From Uloborus plumipes (lineage: Eukaryota; Arthropoda; Arachnida; Araneae; Uloboridae), in the NCBI GenBank assembly GCA_038373865.1, contig JAXGGA010000076.1:124001-188000 (forward strand): DNA of 64,000 nucleotides, read 5' to 3'. The notes under the pieces are model-generated. The model was not told where the DNA came from. It saw nothing but the letters and a program-made list of their open reading frames with translations, and did not search any database. The position numbers and the translations under genes are program-made. Positions 45,301-49,325 of this stretch are shown piece by piece. Numbering within the stretch: position 1 is the first letter of the stretch; each line of letters begins with the position of its first letter.

Positions 45301-47178
45301 AACATTTATGCAAATACTTTTTCATATTTTGTTAGTGGCCCATTCATCACCATGGCCCATTCATTACCACTCTCCCCTACGTTGCATAAAAAACACCTCA
45401 CTAAGTAAGGATTAAAACTGATGAAATAGAGTTATCAAGCAATTTACTGTGTTTAATATTCAAATCAAATCCCACGCATCCGATAAGTCGCCCGTTATAA
45501 AAATAAAATAATAAAAAGAAAGAAATAAATAAAAGCCATCCAAACCATTTCATAACTTGACTGGCTAGAAAGTGATTTTTTTCCCTCGAGCAATTTTAAG
45601 AACAAAACACATAGAGATGCTCTCGCAGCCACTGGTGCGTTGAATGAAGTCAAAAAATAAAAGAACAGAAAAGCCGTTTCGAACGTTACGTTTTTTTTTT
45701 GTTTTTTTTGTTTATGGTTTCAGTAATCCCTTTAATGTGTTTCATTCAGAAACGTAAACGTTTAATAAATCAAATTCTTTATGTTTCCGAACAAATTTTA
45801 ATCAACGTAAAAAACAACGGAATGTAGAATTTAAGAATGTAGATAAAGCGAATCCGTTTTTAGTAACCAATTTTTTTTTTCGAAACAATAAATAAATAAC
45901 AAAAATAAAACTGAAGAGCAAATTATTGCGACTAAAACATAAAAATTATTACATGTTTTCCGACCGAATTAGACCTGCTATTCATACTTTCTTTTATAAT
46001 TTCACTCATCTGTGACTGAGAACAAAAGAAAAAAGTCCTTAAACTAATTAAATGCGGTTTACAGTTGGCGAATGATATTAATGTTTTCAGTCACCATTTT
46101 GTTTTTTAGTCACCACGTAATGAATGGTAACTGCTCCTCTGTTGCAAAAAAAAAGGAACATAATACGCAGAAACAAACTAATAGCGAACACTGCAAAAAA
46201 TAAACTTTTTTTTTTACAGTATATTACTGAAAGCAGAGGTTTCAGTTTAAAACTGTAAAATGCACAGTAATACTAGACTGCGAAACTAGCAATTTTACAG
46301 TTTATTACTGTAAAACTGGCAATTTTACAGTTTATCACTGTAAAGCTAGCAATTTTAGTTTATTACTGTAAAGCTAGCAATTTTACAATTCATTATGGTA
46401 AAATTGGTAATTTTACAGTTTATTACTGTAAAACTAGTAATTTTAGTTTATCACTAAAGCTAGCAATTTTAGTTTATTACTGAAAAGCTAGCAATTTTAC
46501 AGTTTATTACTGTAAAATTACTGTAAAATTAGCTGTGTATTATACTGTAAAAGCAACATTTATTTTTGCAGTGAAGCTTTTAAATGATTTAAAAGGTAAA
46601 GAGGGCGCCATATATATGTGACGTATAAGCGTGATGCATTAATCTGTTTTTTAAGAAATAAGTTAGGCGGATATTCAAAGATGCTTATGAAAAACTTTTG
46701 TTAAGTATGACAGCAATACTTATGTGGTACACTTAAAGGTTGCTTGCAATATTCAAAAATTAGTAATTCATATAACCACACACGTTATATTCAGTAATTT
46801 CTATTGGTGGCAGAAAAGTAATCTACTCTTTTTTTTCAAATCTGTAAGACTAAAAAAAAAATTTAAAAAAAAGAAATAATAATAAAGTTTTTATGTCATG
46901 GGTTTAAGTACACAGCACAGAGCCAAACACCATGAATAAATTCATCTTGATGGAAAATCTGAAACAAGAGAGTATTCAAATGTAACACTACTATTTGGAA
47001 AACAAATGCCCTTAAAAGAGCTTACTCCTTTTTTTTTCCATTTTAATAAATATTCGCAATTTACATTTTGCTTCATCGACTCTTTTTATTATAATTGAAC
47101 ACCAAAAATCAAACTTACCCCTGTCTGTCATCTTGTACATTCTTCTTCGACTCAAGTCGGGTAATTCATAGCAGCAAA
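4638..47178 (-). CDS. Multi-VWC, mucin-like extracellular protein (tenectin-like by architecture), partial gene
   Basis: I joined fourteen exons. In transcription order they are 47178-47119, 41403-41215, 41087-40920, 40071-39907, 36026-35865, 30240-30073, 25518-25333, 18171-18097, 16492-16379, 15962-15780, 12763-11003, 10695-10516, 10439-10335 and 5039-4638. Every boundary has AG/GT, every intron is phase 1, and the joined frame of 1306 codons has no stop. Four exons encode 10-Cys von Willebrand factor C domains (C-x2-C-x-C early, CC-x(3-4)-C late). The rest encode Thr/Ser/Pro/acidic linkers rich in N-x-S/T. Both the signal peptide and the C-terminus are outside the window. VWC proteins of this kind are secreted matrix or BMP/integrin-binding proteins; insect tenectin combines VWC domains with mucin-like linkers. 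Orthology is inference; the exon structure is read directly. Confidence 0.85.
5159..8175. mobile_element. 3.0-kb foldback element with ~1.2-kb inverted arms
   Basis: The left arm (5159 to about 6394) and right arm (about 6948-8175) are reverse complements with modest divergence. Ends are GGGTCAATCCATGTCAAATC and, reversed, GGGTCATTCCACGTCAGTTC. A 4-bp direct repeat AGAA flanks it (5155-5158 and 8176-8179). Each arm contains a tandem duplication of ~250 bp built around CAAAACATGAGTTTACTTAA and AGGTGTGTTCTATCACTGCA. The central ~550 bp has no transposase. It is in the intron between exons 13 and 14 of the VWC gene. The superfamily is unassigned; a 4-bp duplication fits Sola-like elements, but this is weak. 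Confidence 0.85.
8176..10334. other. Intron sequence: hammerhead-like hairpin, homopolymers, duplicated intron fragment
   Basis: At 8691-8725 the string CTGATGA is followed by a GGGGCT/AGCCCC stem and GAAA. A poly-A run covers about 9051-9077, and G-rich tracts lie at 9231-9250 and 9318-9332. Sequence at 9160-9260 resembles 10165-10260 (both end in AATATCAATT), suggesting an old local duplication. Short open frames near 9704-10143 have no recognisable motif. No exon seen. Confidence 0.5.
10335..10439 (-). CDS. VWC gene exon 13: short linker
   Basis: 105 nt, phase 1 to phase 1, acceptor TTCAG|CAAAC and donor ATTA|GTAAGT. It encodes about 35 residues including NNMTAETPAKNTVTMNS and ATPYPRLPDRI. 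It has no cysteine. It is too short to stand alone as an open frame and was found by splice-phase continuity between its neighbours. Confidence 0.8.
10516..10695 (-). CDS. VWC gene exon 12: fourth VWC domain
   Basis: 180 nt, one complete VWC domain in one exon. It reads DFCFIKGRIYTNGEMI, then PCELCRC (C-x2-C-x-C), ELC, QKC, PEC, then YCCPRFTC (CC-x4-C): ten cysteines in family order. Acceptor TTCAG|ACTTTT, donor TGTG|GTAATT. VWC domains are disulfide-bonded extracellular modules that bind growth factors or matrix partners. Confidence 0.9.
11003..12763 (-). CDS. VWC gene exon 11: giant Ser/Thr/Glu-rich exon
   Basis: 1761 nt, open throughout, acceptor TATAG|GTGACA and donor TCAG|GTAAAC. Its first two bases complete the tenth cysteine codon of the preceding VWC exon. 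The ~587 residues are rich in Ser, Thr, Glu and Asp with many N-x-S/T sequons, and contain acidic runs (KNEEEERV, NDDDDEIQ) and no cysteine after the first codon. Imperfect internal repeats are visible, such as EITDLLHKLFSQ compared with HITSLLTTLFPT, and a TEAVSGEIKTEET / STEVISEEISN pair. This looks like a heavily glycosylated, extended mucin-like spacer. The 253-codon frame on the opposite strand (11176-11937) is its shadow. Confidence 0.9.
12764..13696. other. Intron sequence with a pair of ~53-bp direct repeats
   Basis: The stretch at 13012-13064 (GCTTCCGGCACAAAGCGCCA, later GAATGGAC) resembles 13441-13493 (GCAAGCCCAAAGCATCAGGC, later AAATGGAC). The rest is AT-rich, with short open frames on both strands that I do not support. 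Confidence 0.45.
13697..13995. mobile_element. 299-bp hAT-type MITE, second family
   Basis: Ends CAGCGGCGGATACAAGGGAG and, reversed, CGAGGGCGGATCCAGAAATG share the CAG/CGA-NGGCGGAT core typical of hAT termini. The flanks GTTCATCT (13689-13696) and GTTCACTT (13996-14003) match at 6 of 8 positions, a decayed 8-bp duplication. Poly-A and poly-G runs lie inside. No coding capacity. Confidence 0.75.
13996..14610. other. No gene or recognisable repeat seen
   Basis: AT-rich intron sequence. A 70-codon open frame at 14057-14269 is low-complexity and matches nothing I recognise. Confidence 0.5.
14622..14920 (+). mobile_element. tRNA-derived SINE, full-length copy with poly-A tail
   Basis: The head is tRNA-like: an A-box-like segment in CTTGTCTAGTGGTCAGAGCA and a B box in GGATTCGAGTCCC. 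A ~170-bp body follows (ATGTGCTTTCTCTCTCCTGT, then GGTCTCTATGGCATGC and GGAAGTCGGACTTCACACCA), then about 23 A. A perfect 11-bp duplication ACGGATGAAAT flanks it (14611-14621 and 14921-14931), which shows target-primed insertion. Related copies are at 18483, 24105-24525 (minus) and 39148. It would be mobilised by a LINE; the partner is unknown. Confidence 0.92.
14932..15779. other. Intron sequence without recognised feature
   Basis: AT-rich; nothing beyond short meaningless open frames. Confidence 0.5.
15780..15962 (-). CDS. VWC gene exon 10: third VWC domain
   Basis: 183 nt, phase 1 both ends, acceptor TACAG|GATTTT and donor AGAT|GTAAGT. It reads FCITDTKNYEIGERV, then PCHNCYC (C-x2-C-x-C), IVC, MEC, SGC, and GYCCPVSYR, with the tenth cysteine completed by the next exon (T|GT). 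A canonical VWC domain. No open frame of this exon begins with ATG, so it is visible only by splice logic. Confidence 0.9.
15963..16378. other. Intron without recognised feature
   Basis: AT-rich, with a 14-A run near 16310. Nothing else seen. Confidence 0.5.
16379..16492 (-). CDS. VWC gene exon 9: linker
   Basis: 114 nt, acceptor TTCACAG|CTGCAA and donor CCCAG|GTAAGA, phase 1 both ends. It encodes SANAPAETTTFSSTTI followed by VMPSPTPFSTETDP: Thr/Ser/Pro-rich with no cysteine. Together with exon 8 it forms the spacer between VWC domains 2 and 3. Confidence 0.82.
17075..17261. mobile_element. 187-bp palindromic MITE, copy 1
   Basis: Inverted arms of about 75 bp: AAGTAAGATCACGGTGAGAT on the left and, reversed, AAGTAAGACCACGGAGAGAT on the right. 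The arms continue through GGATGGACTGGAAACGGA and CGGACCACTTCATTTTGAAA. Flanked by TA (17073-17074 and 17262-17263). A second, more diverged copy is at 29813-29985. Confidence 0.85.
17264..18096. other. Intron without recognised feature
   Basis: AT-rich sequence with no motif, exon or repeat that I can support. Confidence 0.5.
18097..18171 (-). CDS. VWC gene exon 8: micro-linker
   Basis: 75 nt, acceptor TTTCAG|ATTACC and donor TTTT|GTAAGA, phase 1 both ends. It encodes NYRIKVSKPPPAATISAN followed by ASTDSVF. It was found only by phase and splice continuity. A Pro/Ala/Ser/Thr-rich spacer directly after VWC domain 2. This is the least certain exon because of its size, but it keeps the frame on both sides. 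Confidence 0.7.
18483..18742 (+). mobile_element. tRNA-derived SINE, 5'-truncated copy
   Basis: Same family as 14622. It starts inside the A box (ATGTCTAGTGGTCAGAAA), has the B box GGTTCGAATCC, and carries the shared body GGTCCCTATGGCATG and GGAAGTCGGACTTCACACCA. A short local repeat of TACACAC / CTTCCAGAGTACACACTCTG sits before the last motif. The copy ends in GCTGGCACATAATG without a clear poly-A tail. Confidence 0.85.
20425..21113 (-). mobile_element. Innermost member of nest 1: deleted mariner-type element, DD41D-like
   Basis: The ends CAGGGTGCGCCAGAGAAACT and, reversed, CAGGGTGCGCCAGAGAAACT are near-identical for ~29 bp and are flanked by TA (20423-20424 and 21114-21115). The opposite arm of the host foldback element shows the uninterrupted sequence around GTTAGGTAGTATATGGAATG, so this is a younger insertion. 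It keeps only the 3' half of a transposase. Confidence 0.9.
20535..20897 (-). pseudogene. C-terminal part of a mariner/IS630-type transposase (DD41D-like)
   Basis: About 120 residues. VWFQHDGATHTARDTM carries the second catalytic Asp. WPARSPDLAPCDFFLW carries the third, with 40 residues between them, or 41 if the missing Ala of the usual GATAHTAR is restored. This spacing matches the DD41D (rosa-like) clade. The tail reads RPRITAHLKNNIRDEI and GGHHLTDVIFKTK. The N-terminal DNA-binding half and first Asp are deleted, so it is not functional. Confidence 0.85.
23631..24104. other. Intron without recognised feature
   Basis: AT-rich; a short GTT run near 24000. No exon or repeat supported. Confidence 0.5.
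24105..24525 (-). mobile_element. tRNA-derived SINE on the minus strand, split by a small MITE
   Basis: Head at 24395-24523 (complement): GCCATCTTGTCTAGGGATCA, then B box GGCTCGAATCC, then body ACTTTCTCTCTCCTGTCATT. The body continues at 24110-24170 with the complement of CATGCCATAAGGGACCCGTT. The two parts are separated by about 215 bp of foreign sequence. Same family as 14622. Confidence 0.78.
24176..24391. mobile_element. ~215-bp MITE inside the SINE
   Basis: Its ends are AATAACATACCTGCCAACAT and, reversed, TTATTACATAACTGCCAACT: imperfect inverted repeats of about 20 bp around CTGCCAAC. It exactly occupies the gap in the SINE body. Target duplication not resolved. Confidence 0.6.
24526..25072. 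other. Intron without recognised feature
   Basis: AT-rich; nothing supported. Confidence 0.5.
25073..25156. mobile_element. 84-bp piggyBac-type MITE with TTAA target duplication
   Basis: CCCTAGAATACTAA at the left and TTAGTATTCTAGGG at the right are perfect 14-bp inverted repeats, each directly flanked by TTAA (25069-25072 and 25157-25160). TTAA duplication with CCC ends is the piggyBac signature. Inside are ATGAGTAA/TTACTCAT inverted copies. Very short and non-coding. Confidence 0.85.
25333..25518 (-). CDS. VWC gene exon 7: second VWC domain
   Basis: 186 nt, acceptor TTCAG|GATGTT and donor TGTA|GTAAGT. It reads GCLVNGTLYRDGSALM, then FCLYCFC (C-x2-C-x-C), VRC, PNC, SGC, then ACCPTRFVC (CC-x4-C): ten cysteines, a complete VWC domain. 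It follows the block of four duplicated linker exons. Confidence 0.92.
25915..26115. repeat. Partial arm of the 1489-type long-inverted-repeat element
   Basis: Sequence from GATGCATTCTTCTAATTGCA through TTGAAAGTTTGAAGCGAAAA and CTTATATTTAGGGAAAT matches the left arm of the element at 1489 with scattered differences. No second arm or TA-bounded end is seen here, so it is a remnant. Confidence 0.75.
26130..26195. repeat. Hairpin-forming inverted repeat
   Basis: GTGAAACGCAGCGTTTTGAG at 26134 and the inverse CAAAACGCTGCGTGTCAC ending at 26191 form a ~23-bp stem with a 12-bp loop. It lies beside the transposon remnant and may be part of it. Confidence 0.7.
26707..27273 (-). pseudogene. Tc1-like transposase, decayed and 3'-truncated
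   Basis: The N-terminal part includes a helix-turn-helix (RFQQLTEFERGRIIGLREAG, then LSYREVAARVQRNSSTVMRV). After two adjacent stops, TGA TAA at about 27037-27042, the same frame reads on with SARDDRHLICMVLTDRTASS and the DDE start VVFSDESRFTLW. The stops stand where Arg-Gln (CGA CAA) would be expected, so both look like C-to-T changes. Everything after the first catalytic Asp (residues of SHDG) is missing at 26707. The element's right end near 27455 carries CATGGTGTTGCAATTTTCAC, shared with the element at 28171. Confidence 0.85.
27456..28170. other. Duplicated intron sequence and simple repeats
   Basis: Contains the unit landmarks described for the segmental duplication, an ATT/GTT-rich run at 27653-27690, and a TA run at about 28149-28170 next to the inserted Tc1-like element. 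No gene. Confidence 0.6.
28171..29619 (+). mobile_element. Tc1-like element, near full length, inactive
   Basis: Ends are CTGCTGCCACCGTGAATGCA on the left and, reversed, CACTGCTGGCCACCCAAATT on the right, both followed by GCAACACC. It inserted at or beside a TA run (TA flanks 28169-28170 and 29620-29621). About 1.45 kb, with one decayed transposase on the plus strand. It lies in the intron upstream of exon 6's duplicate unit. Confidence 0.8.
28440..29484 (+). pseudogene. Tc1-like transposase, decayed
   Basis: Begins MHRRKHQSSLDQVSKFDRGR with a helix-turn-helix region (IEISTLVGRNQTVMRICDRW). The catalytic part shows NVFTDQSCFSLQYHD (first Asp present), FQPDNA (second Asp present), then PARSPDVSPTKNMW, where the third acidic residue (usually E of IENMW) is Lys. 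In-frame stops at about 28704 (TAA), 29187 (TGA) and 29326 (TAG), plus a frameshift near 29250. It ends ICNNDGYSDY. Clearly dead. Confidence 0.88.
29813..29985. mobile_element. Palindromic MITE, copy 2
   Basis: Diverged copy of the 17075 element. GGAAACGGACCACTTTATTT on the left faces ACTTCATTTTGAAATAG-type sequence on the complement of 29925-29950, and both arms contain GGATGG and CGGA. The outer ends are degraded, so the target duplication cannot be read. Confidence 0.7.
30073..30240 (-). CDS. VWC gene exon 6: linker module, copy 4
   Basis: 168 nt, acceptor TTTCAG|GCGAAC and donor AGAG|GTAAGA, phase 1 both ends. It encodes GEQATFSPDNTLEPRLGF, then KPEQVTPKPYDSQLQF and DGSEDDRSRNTTR. It is homologous to exons 3, 4 and 5, sharing N-x-T, F(K/E)P(Q/E), TPKP and an acidic DD near the end. 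No cysteine. Function unknown beyond being a spacer between VWC domains 1 and 2. Confidence 0.85.
30511..30839. other. Intron between duplication units
   Basis: Contains a short repeated motif (ACCGTACCATTGTACACCAA and ACCGTACTATTGTGCGG, about 30572-30622) and a T run at 30659-30677. No gene. Confidence 0.5.
31640..33980 (-). pseudogene. Mariner-family transposase, split by an insertion and mutated
   Basis: The N-terminal part lies at about 33715-33990 on the complement, with stops and NPRISMRKVARGVKISIETT. Past the insertion it reads VELGLLLYKMKETLKLAAKN (32316 and below), DRWKTLVFTNEKLFSIEQTQ, then AMVWGGICASGETPLVFVDQ, WTFQQD (second Asp) and GPPYSPDLSPMYYSVWSILE. In that last motif the third catalytic position, normally D in PMDYSVW, is Tyr. 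At the first catalytic motif the usual Asp is Asn (FTNEKLF). Several stops and frameshifts are present. Dead. Confidence 0.85.
32318..33712. mobile_element. Inner member of nest 2: 1.4-kb element with CACTGT ends and TA flanks
   Basis: Ends CACTGTAAAAACTACGGGTG and, reversed, CACTGTTAAAACTAATGGTT; flanks TA (32316-32317 and 33713-33714). The subterminal 200 bp on each side carry many GGGTGCC / GGCACC and TTTCACCC motifs. A 98-codon open frame (32329-32625, minus) lies across the left subterminal region; I do not recognise it. It splits the mariner transposase between ELGLL and MV. Superfamily uncertain (CACTA-like or TA-target). Confidence 0.75.
34157..35339 (-). pseudogene. Tc1-like transposase of the outer element, decayed
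   Basis: 35339-35130 encodes the DNA-binding region (RNRTKIATLSEHMLKTDREI, then SKIAGVSIATVSRIIKQN). After decayed sequence, 34796-34554 encodes part of the catalytic domain (NHPQKMFWGCLGYNGVGSLQ, then ESMICFEQFITSLEKNALPV and LKEGYPDV). The remainder runs to the MITE at 34293-34491, which interrupts it. The DDE triad is not intact. Confidence 0.8.
34293..34491. mobile_element. hAT-type MITE, copy B
   Basis: Starts CAGGGACGTCATTTCAAG and ends CTAAATGACGGGCCTG. The flanks GGTATAGC (34285-34292) and CGTATAGC (34492-34499) match at 7 of 8 positions. It is longer than copy A because of an internal GACAGTTATGTACATTGATT insertion and longer G/C runs. It lies inside the Tc1-like transposase. Confidence 0.88.
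35477..35640. mobile_element. hAT-type MITE, copy C
   Basis: Starts CAGGGCCGTCATTGCAAG and ends CTAAATGACGGGCCTG. Perfect 8-bp duplication GTGAAGAA (35469-35476 and 35641-35648). It lies in the untranslated right end of the same Tc1-like element that holds copy B. Confidence 0.92.
35865..36026 (-). CDS. VWC gene exon 5: linker module, copy 3
   Basis: 162 nt, acceptor TCAG|ACAAAC and donor AAAG|GTAAAA, phase 1 both ends. It encodes DKQTTSPPNSTGEQRSTF, then KPQQETPKPDDFQQF and VEDDHSADTTK. Homologous to exons 3, 4 and 6. It is in frame with neighbours despite the large insertion upstream. Confidence 0.85.
36311..36942. other. Intron sequence with a 13-bp-stem hairpin and a TG/TA run
   Basis: A (TG)(TA) run covers about 36692-36716. 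Right after it, ATTTTCATGGCTC (36717-36729) and GAGCCATGAAAAT (36741-36753) form a perfect 13-bp stem with an 11-nt loop. No gene. Confidence 0.7.
36943..37126. mobile_element. 184-bp MITE with TGACGTCA palindromes
   Basis: Inverted arms of ~52 bp: TACTTCACAGCAGTTTAACT at the left and, reversed, TACTTCGCAGCAGTTTAACT at the right, continuing through AGTGACGTCACTACGGGCGG. TA flanks both sides (36941-36942 and 37127-37128). Each arm holds one TGACGTCA. Non-coding. Confidence 0.88.
37129..37769. other. Intron without recognised gene
   Basis: G-rich tracts at 37146-37160 and 37715-37728; otherwise nothing supported. Confidence 0.5.
37775..38052 (-). mobile_element. Second tRNA-derived SINE family, minus strand
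   Basis: On the complement, from 38052 downwards: GCCATTGTCATCCAGTGATA, then a B box in CCCGGGTTCAATACC, then a body with GATCCTCCGTGGTTTTTATC and GGTACTAAACCAGGGTGTTT. The tRNA-like head plus unrelated body is typical of a SINE. It is unlike the 14622 family. Target duplication not identified. Confidence 0.7.
38053..38559. other. Intron without recognised gene
   Basis: G-rich tracts (38139-38200) and a CA-rich stretch near 38488-38525. Overlapping short open frames on both strands are not convincing. Confidence 0.5.
39148..39268 (+). mobile_element. tRNA-derived SINE, 3'-truncated copy
   Basis: GGCTACCTTGTCTAGTGGTC head, B box GGATTTGAATTCC, and body TATTTTCTCGCTCTTGTCCT; it stops at GTGCGTGAAAG. 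Same family as 14622. Confidence 0.8.
39907..40071 (-). CDS. VWC gene exon 4: linker module, copy 2
   Basis: 165 nt, acceptor TTTCAG|ACGAGG and donor AAGG|GTAGAT, phase 1 both ends. It encodes DEEATYLPNNTSELRSTF, then EPQQVTLGPDDNQLRQ and GKDDQSFNAAK. The donor GTAGAT is weaker than the GTAAGA/GTAAAA of its sister exons, so skipping (in frame) is possible. Confidence 0.82.
40280..41170 (-). repeat. Segmental duplication unit 1 (carries exon 3), least interrupted copy
   Basis: CTATACCTTGTACTAAAAGA, TTTCACGACCTCGGCCATAT, AGCACGGGGTTGCTCT, CAGTAACAACTTGCCCCATG, GTCTTATTCCCGTGCTAATG, the exon, then GTCTTTCGTCAACCATAGTT. This gives the basic unit of about 0.9 kb from which the other three can be read. 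An AAAT run precedes it (40225-40262). Confidence 0.82.
40920..41087 (-). CDS. VWC gene exon 3: linker module, copy 1
   Basis: 168 nt, acceptor TTTCAG|GAGAAC and donor AAAG|GTAAGA, phase 1 both ends. It encodes GEQATSSPNNTLELRPTF, then KPQEETPKPGEGQLYF and DGNEDDQSGNTTK. Closest in sequence to exon 6. Its N-x-T sequon is shared by all four copies. Confidence 0.85.
41215..41403 (-). CDS. VWC gene exon 2 of window: first VWC domain
   Basis: 189 nt, acceptor TTACAG|GGTGCA and donor TGTG|GTGAGT. It reads GCIINGNLYSNGDSIEV, then PCLNCTC (C-x2-C-x-C), QVC, RVC, PGC, and KCCPTIEC (CC-x3-C): ten cysteines, a complete VWC domain. Confidence 0.92.
41404..41861. other. Intron without recognised feature
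   Basis: AT-rich; nothing supported. Confidence 0.5.
41862..42277. mobile_element. 416-bp TIR element built of CGATGA-type repeats
   Basis: Ends CCCTAGCAGCATCATCTCAT and, reversed, CCCAAGTAGCATCAACTCAT, followed by CGG on both sides. Inside, CGATGA/TCATCG and TCCGATGA/CCGATGAG occur many times, and a ~60-bp unit (GGAAGGATATCGTTTTCCGA; GGAAGGATATCGCTTTCCGA) is repeated twice. The target duplication is not clear. The 80-codon open frame on the minus strand follows from the repeats and is not a gene. Confidence 0.7.
42278..44090. other. Long AT-rich intron stretch without recognised feature
   Basis: T-run at 43868-43882. No exon, transposase or inverted repeat that I can support. Confidence 0.5.
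44093..45377. mobile_element. 1.3-kb TIR element with repeated TGGCCCATTCA motif
   Basis: Ends GGGGAGAGTGGTAATGGATG and, reversed, GGGGAGAGTGGTAATGAATG, with TA flanks (44091-44092 and 45378-45379). The motif TGGCCCATTCA or its complement occurs about eight times: in the termini and around 44278, 44306, 44329, 44970 and 44993. The last two face GGGGTTGAATGGGCC-type copies. No transposase; the interior is AT-rich. Confidence 0.82.
45380..46188. other. Intron without recognised feature
   Basis: Several short T and A runs; no supported exon or repeat. Confidence 0.5.
46189..46573. mobile_element. MITE with CACTGCAAAAA ends and an expanded ~30-bp internal minisatellite
   Basis: Ends CACTGCAAAAAATAAA and, reversed, CACTGCAAAAATAAA; flanked by AA on each side. 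Between about 46284 and 46530 a unit like TTTACAGTTTATTACTGTAA plus AACTAGCAAT repeats roughly eight times with small deletions. The related element at 62926-63095 has the same ends and only about one unit. Confidence 0.8.
46574..47118. other. Intron without recognised feature
   Basis: AT-rich; nothing supported. Confidence 0.5.
47119..47178 (-). CDS. VWC gene exon 1 of window: 60-nt micro-exon
   Basis: Acceptor CTCAACAG|TTTGCTGC and donor AGGG|GTAAGT, phase 1 both ends. It encodes CCYELPDLSRRRMYKMTDR and joins in frame to GCIINGNLYS of the next exon. The leading Cys-Cys may belong to a preceding cysteine module outside the window or further upstream. No upstream exon could be identified in 47179-64000. 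Confidence 0.7.
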
Positions 47179-49129
47179 CTGTTGAGAAAACATAAAAATG
47201 TACATTAGACTGAAGTCATATGAATTTTTATAATTTTTATAAGTAGGCAAATAAGTTTAAAACCATTTTGTTGAGTTAGGCTCTAAGGGGGATTCTACAA
47301 AATTCTTTAAACACTTTCTTCTGGATACTTTTATGCTTCTCTAGCACTGTATTTCCAATATTAAACATTGCCAAAGTTAGAATTAATATAACAATGAGGG
47401 GAAGAATAATAAAAAGCATTTTGAGTCGTACCAAACAACGTGGAACGATGTTAATTTCAAATACATAGTTTAGTTGAACATGTCAAAAGGATAAAGTAAA
47501 TGCAAGTTTTAAATTGAAAACTTCGGAAAGTTATCATCCACAACCGACCTACTCTTTTTTAAGTGGAACTGTTCGCGAGTGCCAGGCGCAGATTTCACGG
47601 ACGGACGTACTTGGTATATAAAAAATACTTTGAGATGGTTGCAATTCATATCAATGAATAACAAATGAACAAACGTGAATGAAATTTTTATCTCCAAAAT
47701 TATCGTAATCCATCGTAACAATAAGTGAGAATTCTCCTTACCACATCTTGAGCCGAAAGTTTAAAAACAGGAATTTTTTTTTTTTTTTGAAAAATTGAAA
47801 TGAGCCGACTAGGTTGTTCAGAGGGGTTGATTGGTCGTTTCAGGAGGAATTTTAACACGTGGAACGAAAAAATGGCTGTTGAGAGGAGCAGTCGCTAAAA
47901 GAGGTTTTACTGCACTTTTTTTTACAAGTATTTCGTTCTCTCCCCCCTCTCTCTTCAAAAAAATTTATTGTCAAAAATTTTACTGTTTTTTTTCAAAAAC
48001 ATTTTAAACCTGGTTGTTGAACATGTGTCGGGTGAAACAACTTTAATTTTCTGTGTAGACCTTACAGCTCTGGGCAACGGAGCTCTAGTTCGGTATAAAA
48101 TCTCAAGTAACTCTAATACAACAAGCAATTATGGCATTCAGTACAAAGCTTGACTTGCGTAGAGCAGCGTAAAATGCTCACAAACATTACAAATCTTCAG
48201 AGCGTCCAACGATGTGTGAAGAGCATCAAAAAAGGATTCCAAAATAGACTACCACTGATAAAAATCAAAACTATGTAGTTAAAGACCTGTCATTAAAACT
48301 AGAGTTAGGTTGTTTGTTTTGTTCGAAGAAAAAACAACAGATAAACGTTGAATGATATCCTCGCAACATCAGAAAAGGGTGTCCGGAAATAAAATTTAAA
48401 TATTTTCAACAGAGTGGGTTTGGAAGTGATAGCAACAGATCTTGGAATTGCGGAAAATGGGAAAATAATATTCGCTAAAACTATGGGTAGGGCTTGGTTT
48501 TTATAAGAGCTCACGGGAGCTGAGCTCCTACCCTTCTTTTCAACTTCTGCCAATTTGACCATTTCAGCCGCAGTTCAGGCTGTTTACGAGTAACAAGTAC
48601 TGAGATTAAATTAAAAATTTAAACAACCCCTGACAATGACTGCCTGTCTCATGTTAAAACAAACTTCTCTGGTCATTAAGTATCTTAAATCTAAATATAT
48701 TTAATTGTTTTCAAGAGGATATGGTAAACACGGAAAAGGAAAGAATCCTAACTAGTAAAATTTTGCTAGTCGCAATAGCAGAATAAAGAAGGAAAATTGA
48801 AAATTCTTATACTATGATCAATTAAAAGCTTTTTAATTGTTAACAAATTGAAACTGGCAACATATAAACATTTTAGTACTTTGAATTTTCTTTTCTCATC
48901 GGCCAACAATTACATCGGTTTCCAATCCTATAGATTTAAGCCTTAGCCGTATTTGCTGAAAAATGTTATAATTCGAGCTCTATTTTACATAGAAATTCCA
49001 AGCACATCTTATCAGACGTGGAATTTTTTGTTCTTTCTTTTCGTACTATTGTTTTAAATTTTCCAGTATATTTTCACTTCAAAAATAGCGAAAGACATTG
49101 TAAAGGTTTTGAATTAATATCGTTGTTAA
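47179..49129. other. Gene-free stretch
   Basis: AT-rich, probably the next intron of the VWC gene. Short open frames such as 48305-48562 (minus) show no recognisable domain. Confidence 0.45.
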
Positions 49130-49325
49130 TTAATGTCATCCGGAGACACGACCTATAGCTAAGAACACTCTCGATCACTTCATATTTCAAACAAAAAAAT
49201 AATTAAAAATCGGTTCATCCGTTTGGGCTGTACAGTGCCACAGATAGATACACAGAGCGACAGATACACATCAGACACGTCAAACTTATATCTCCCTACC
49301 ATGTTGCGTCAGGGGTTAAAATATG
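49130..49325 (+). mobile_element. RTE-type LINE 3' tail
   Basis: AAAAATCGGTTCATCCGTTT, then TGTACAGTGCCACAGATAGA, ACGTCAAACTTATATCTCCC and GTTGCGTCAGGGGTTAAAAT. This is the characteristic 3' end that RTE-like non-LTR elements leave in many arthropod genomes (knowledge of the family, from memory). No coding part remains. Confidence 0.65.

Noticed and set aside
46284..46530. Possible CRISPR-like repeat array
   Set aside because: Units are contiguous without unique spacers, sit inside a MITE, and the genome is eukaryotic.
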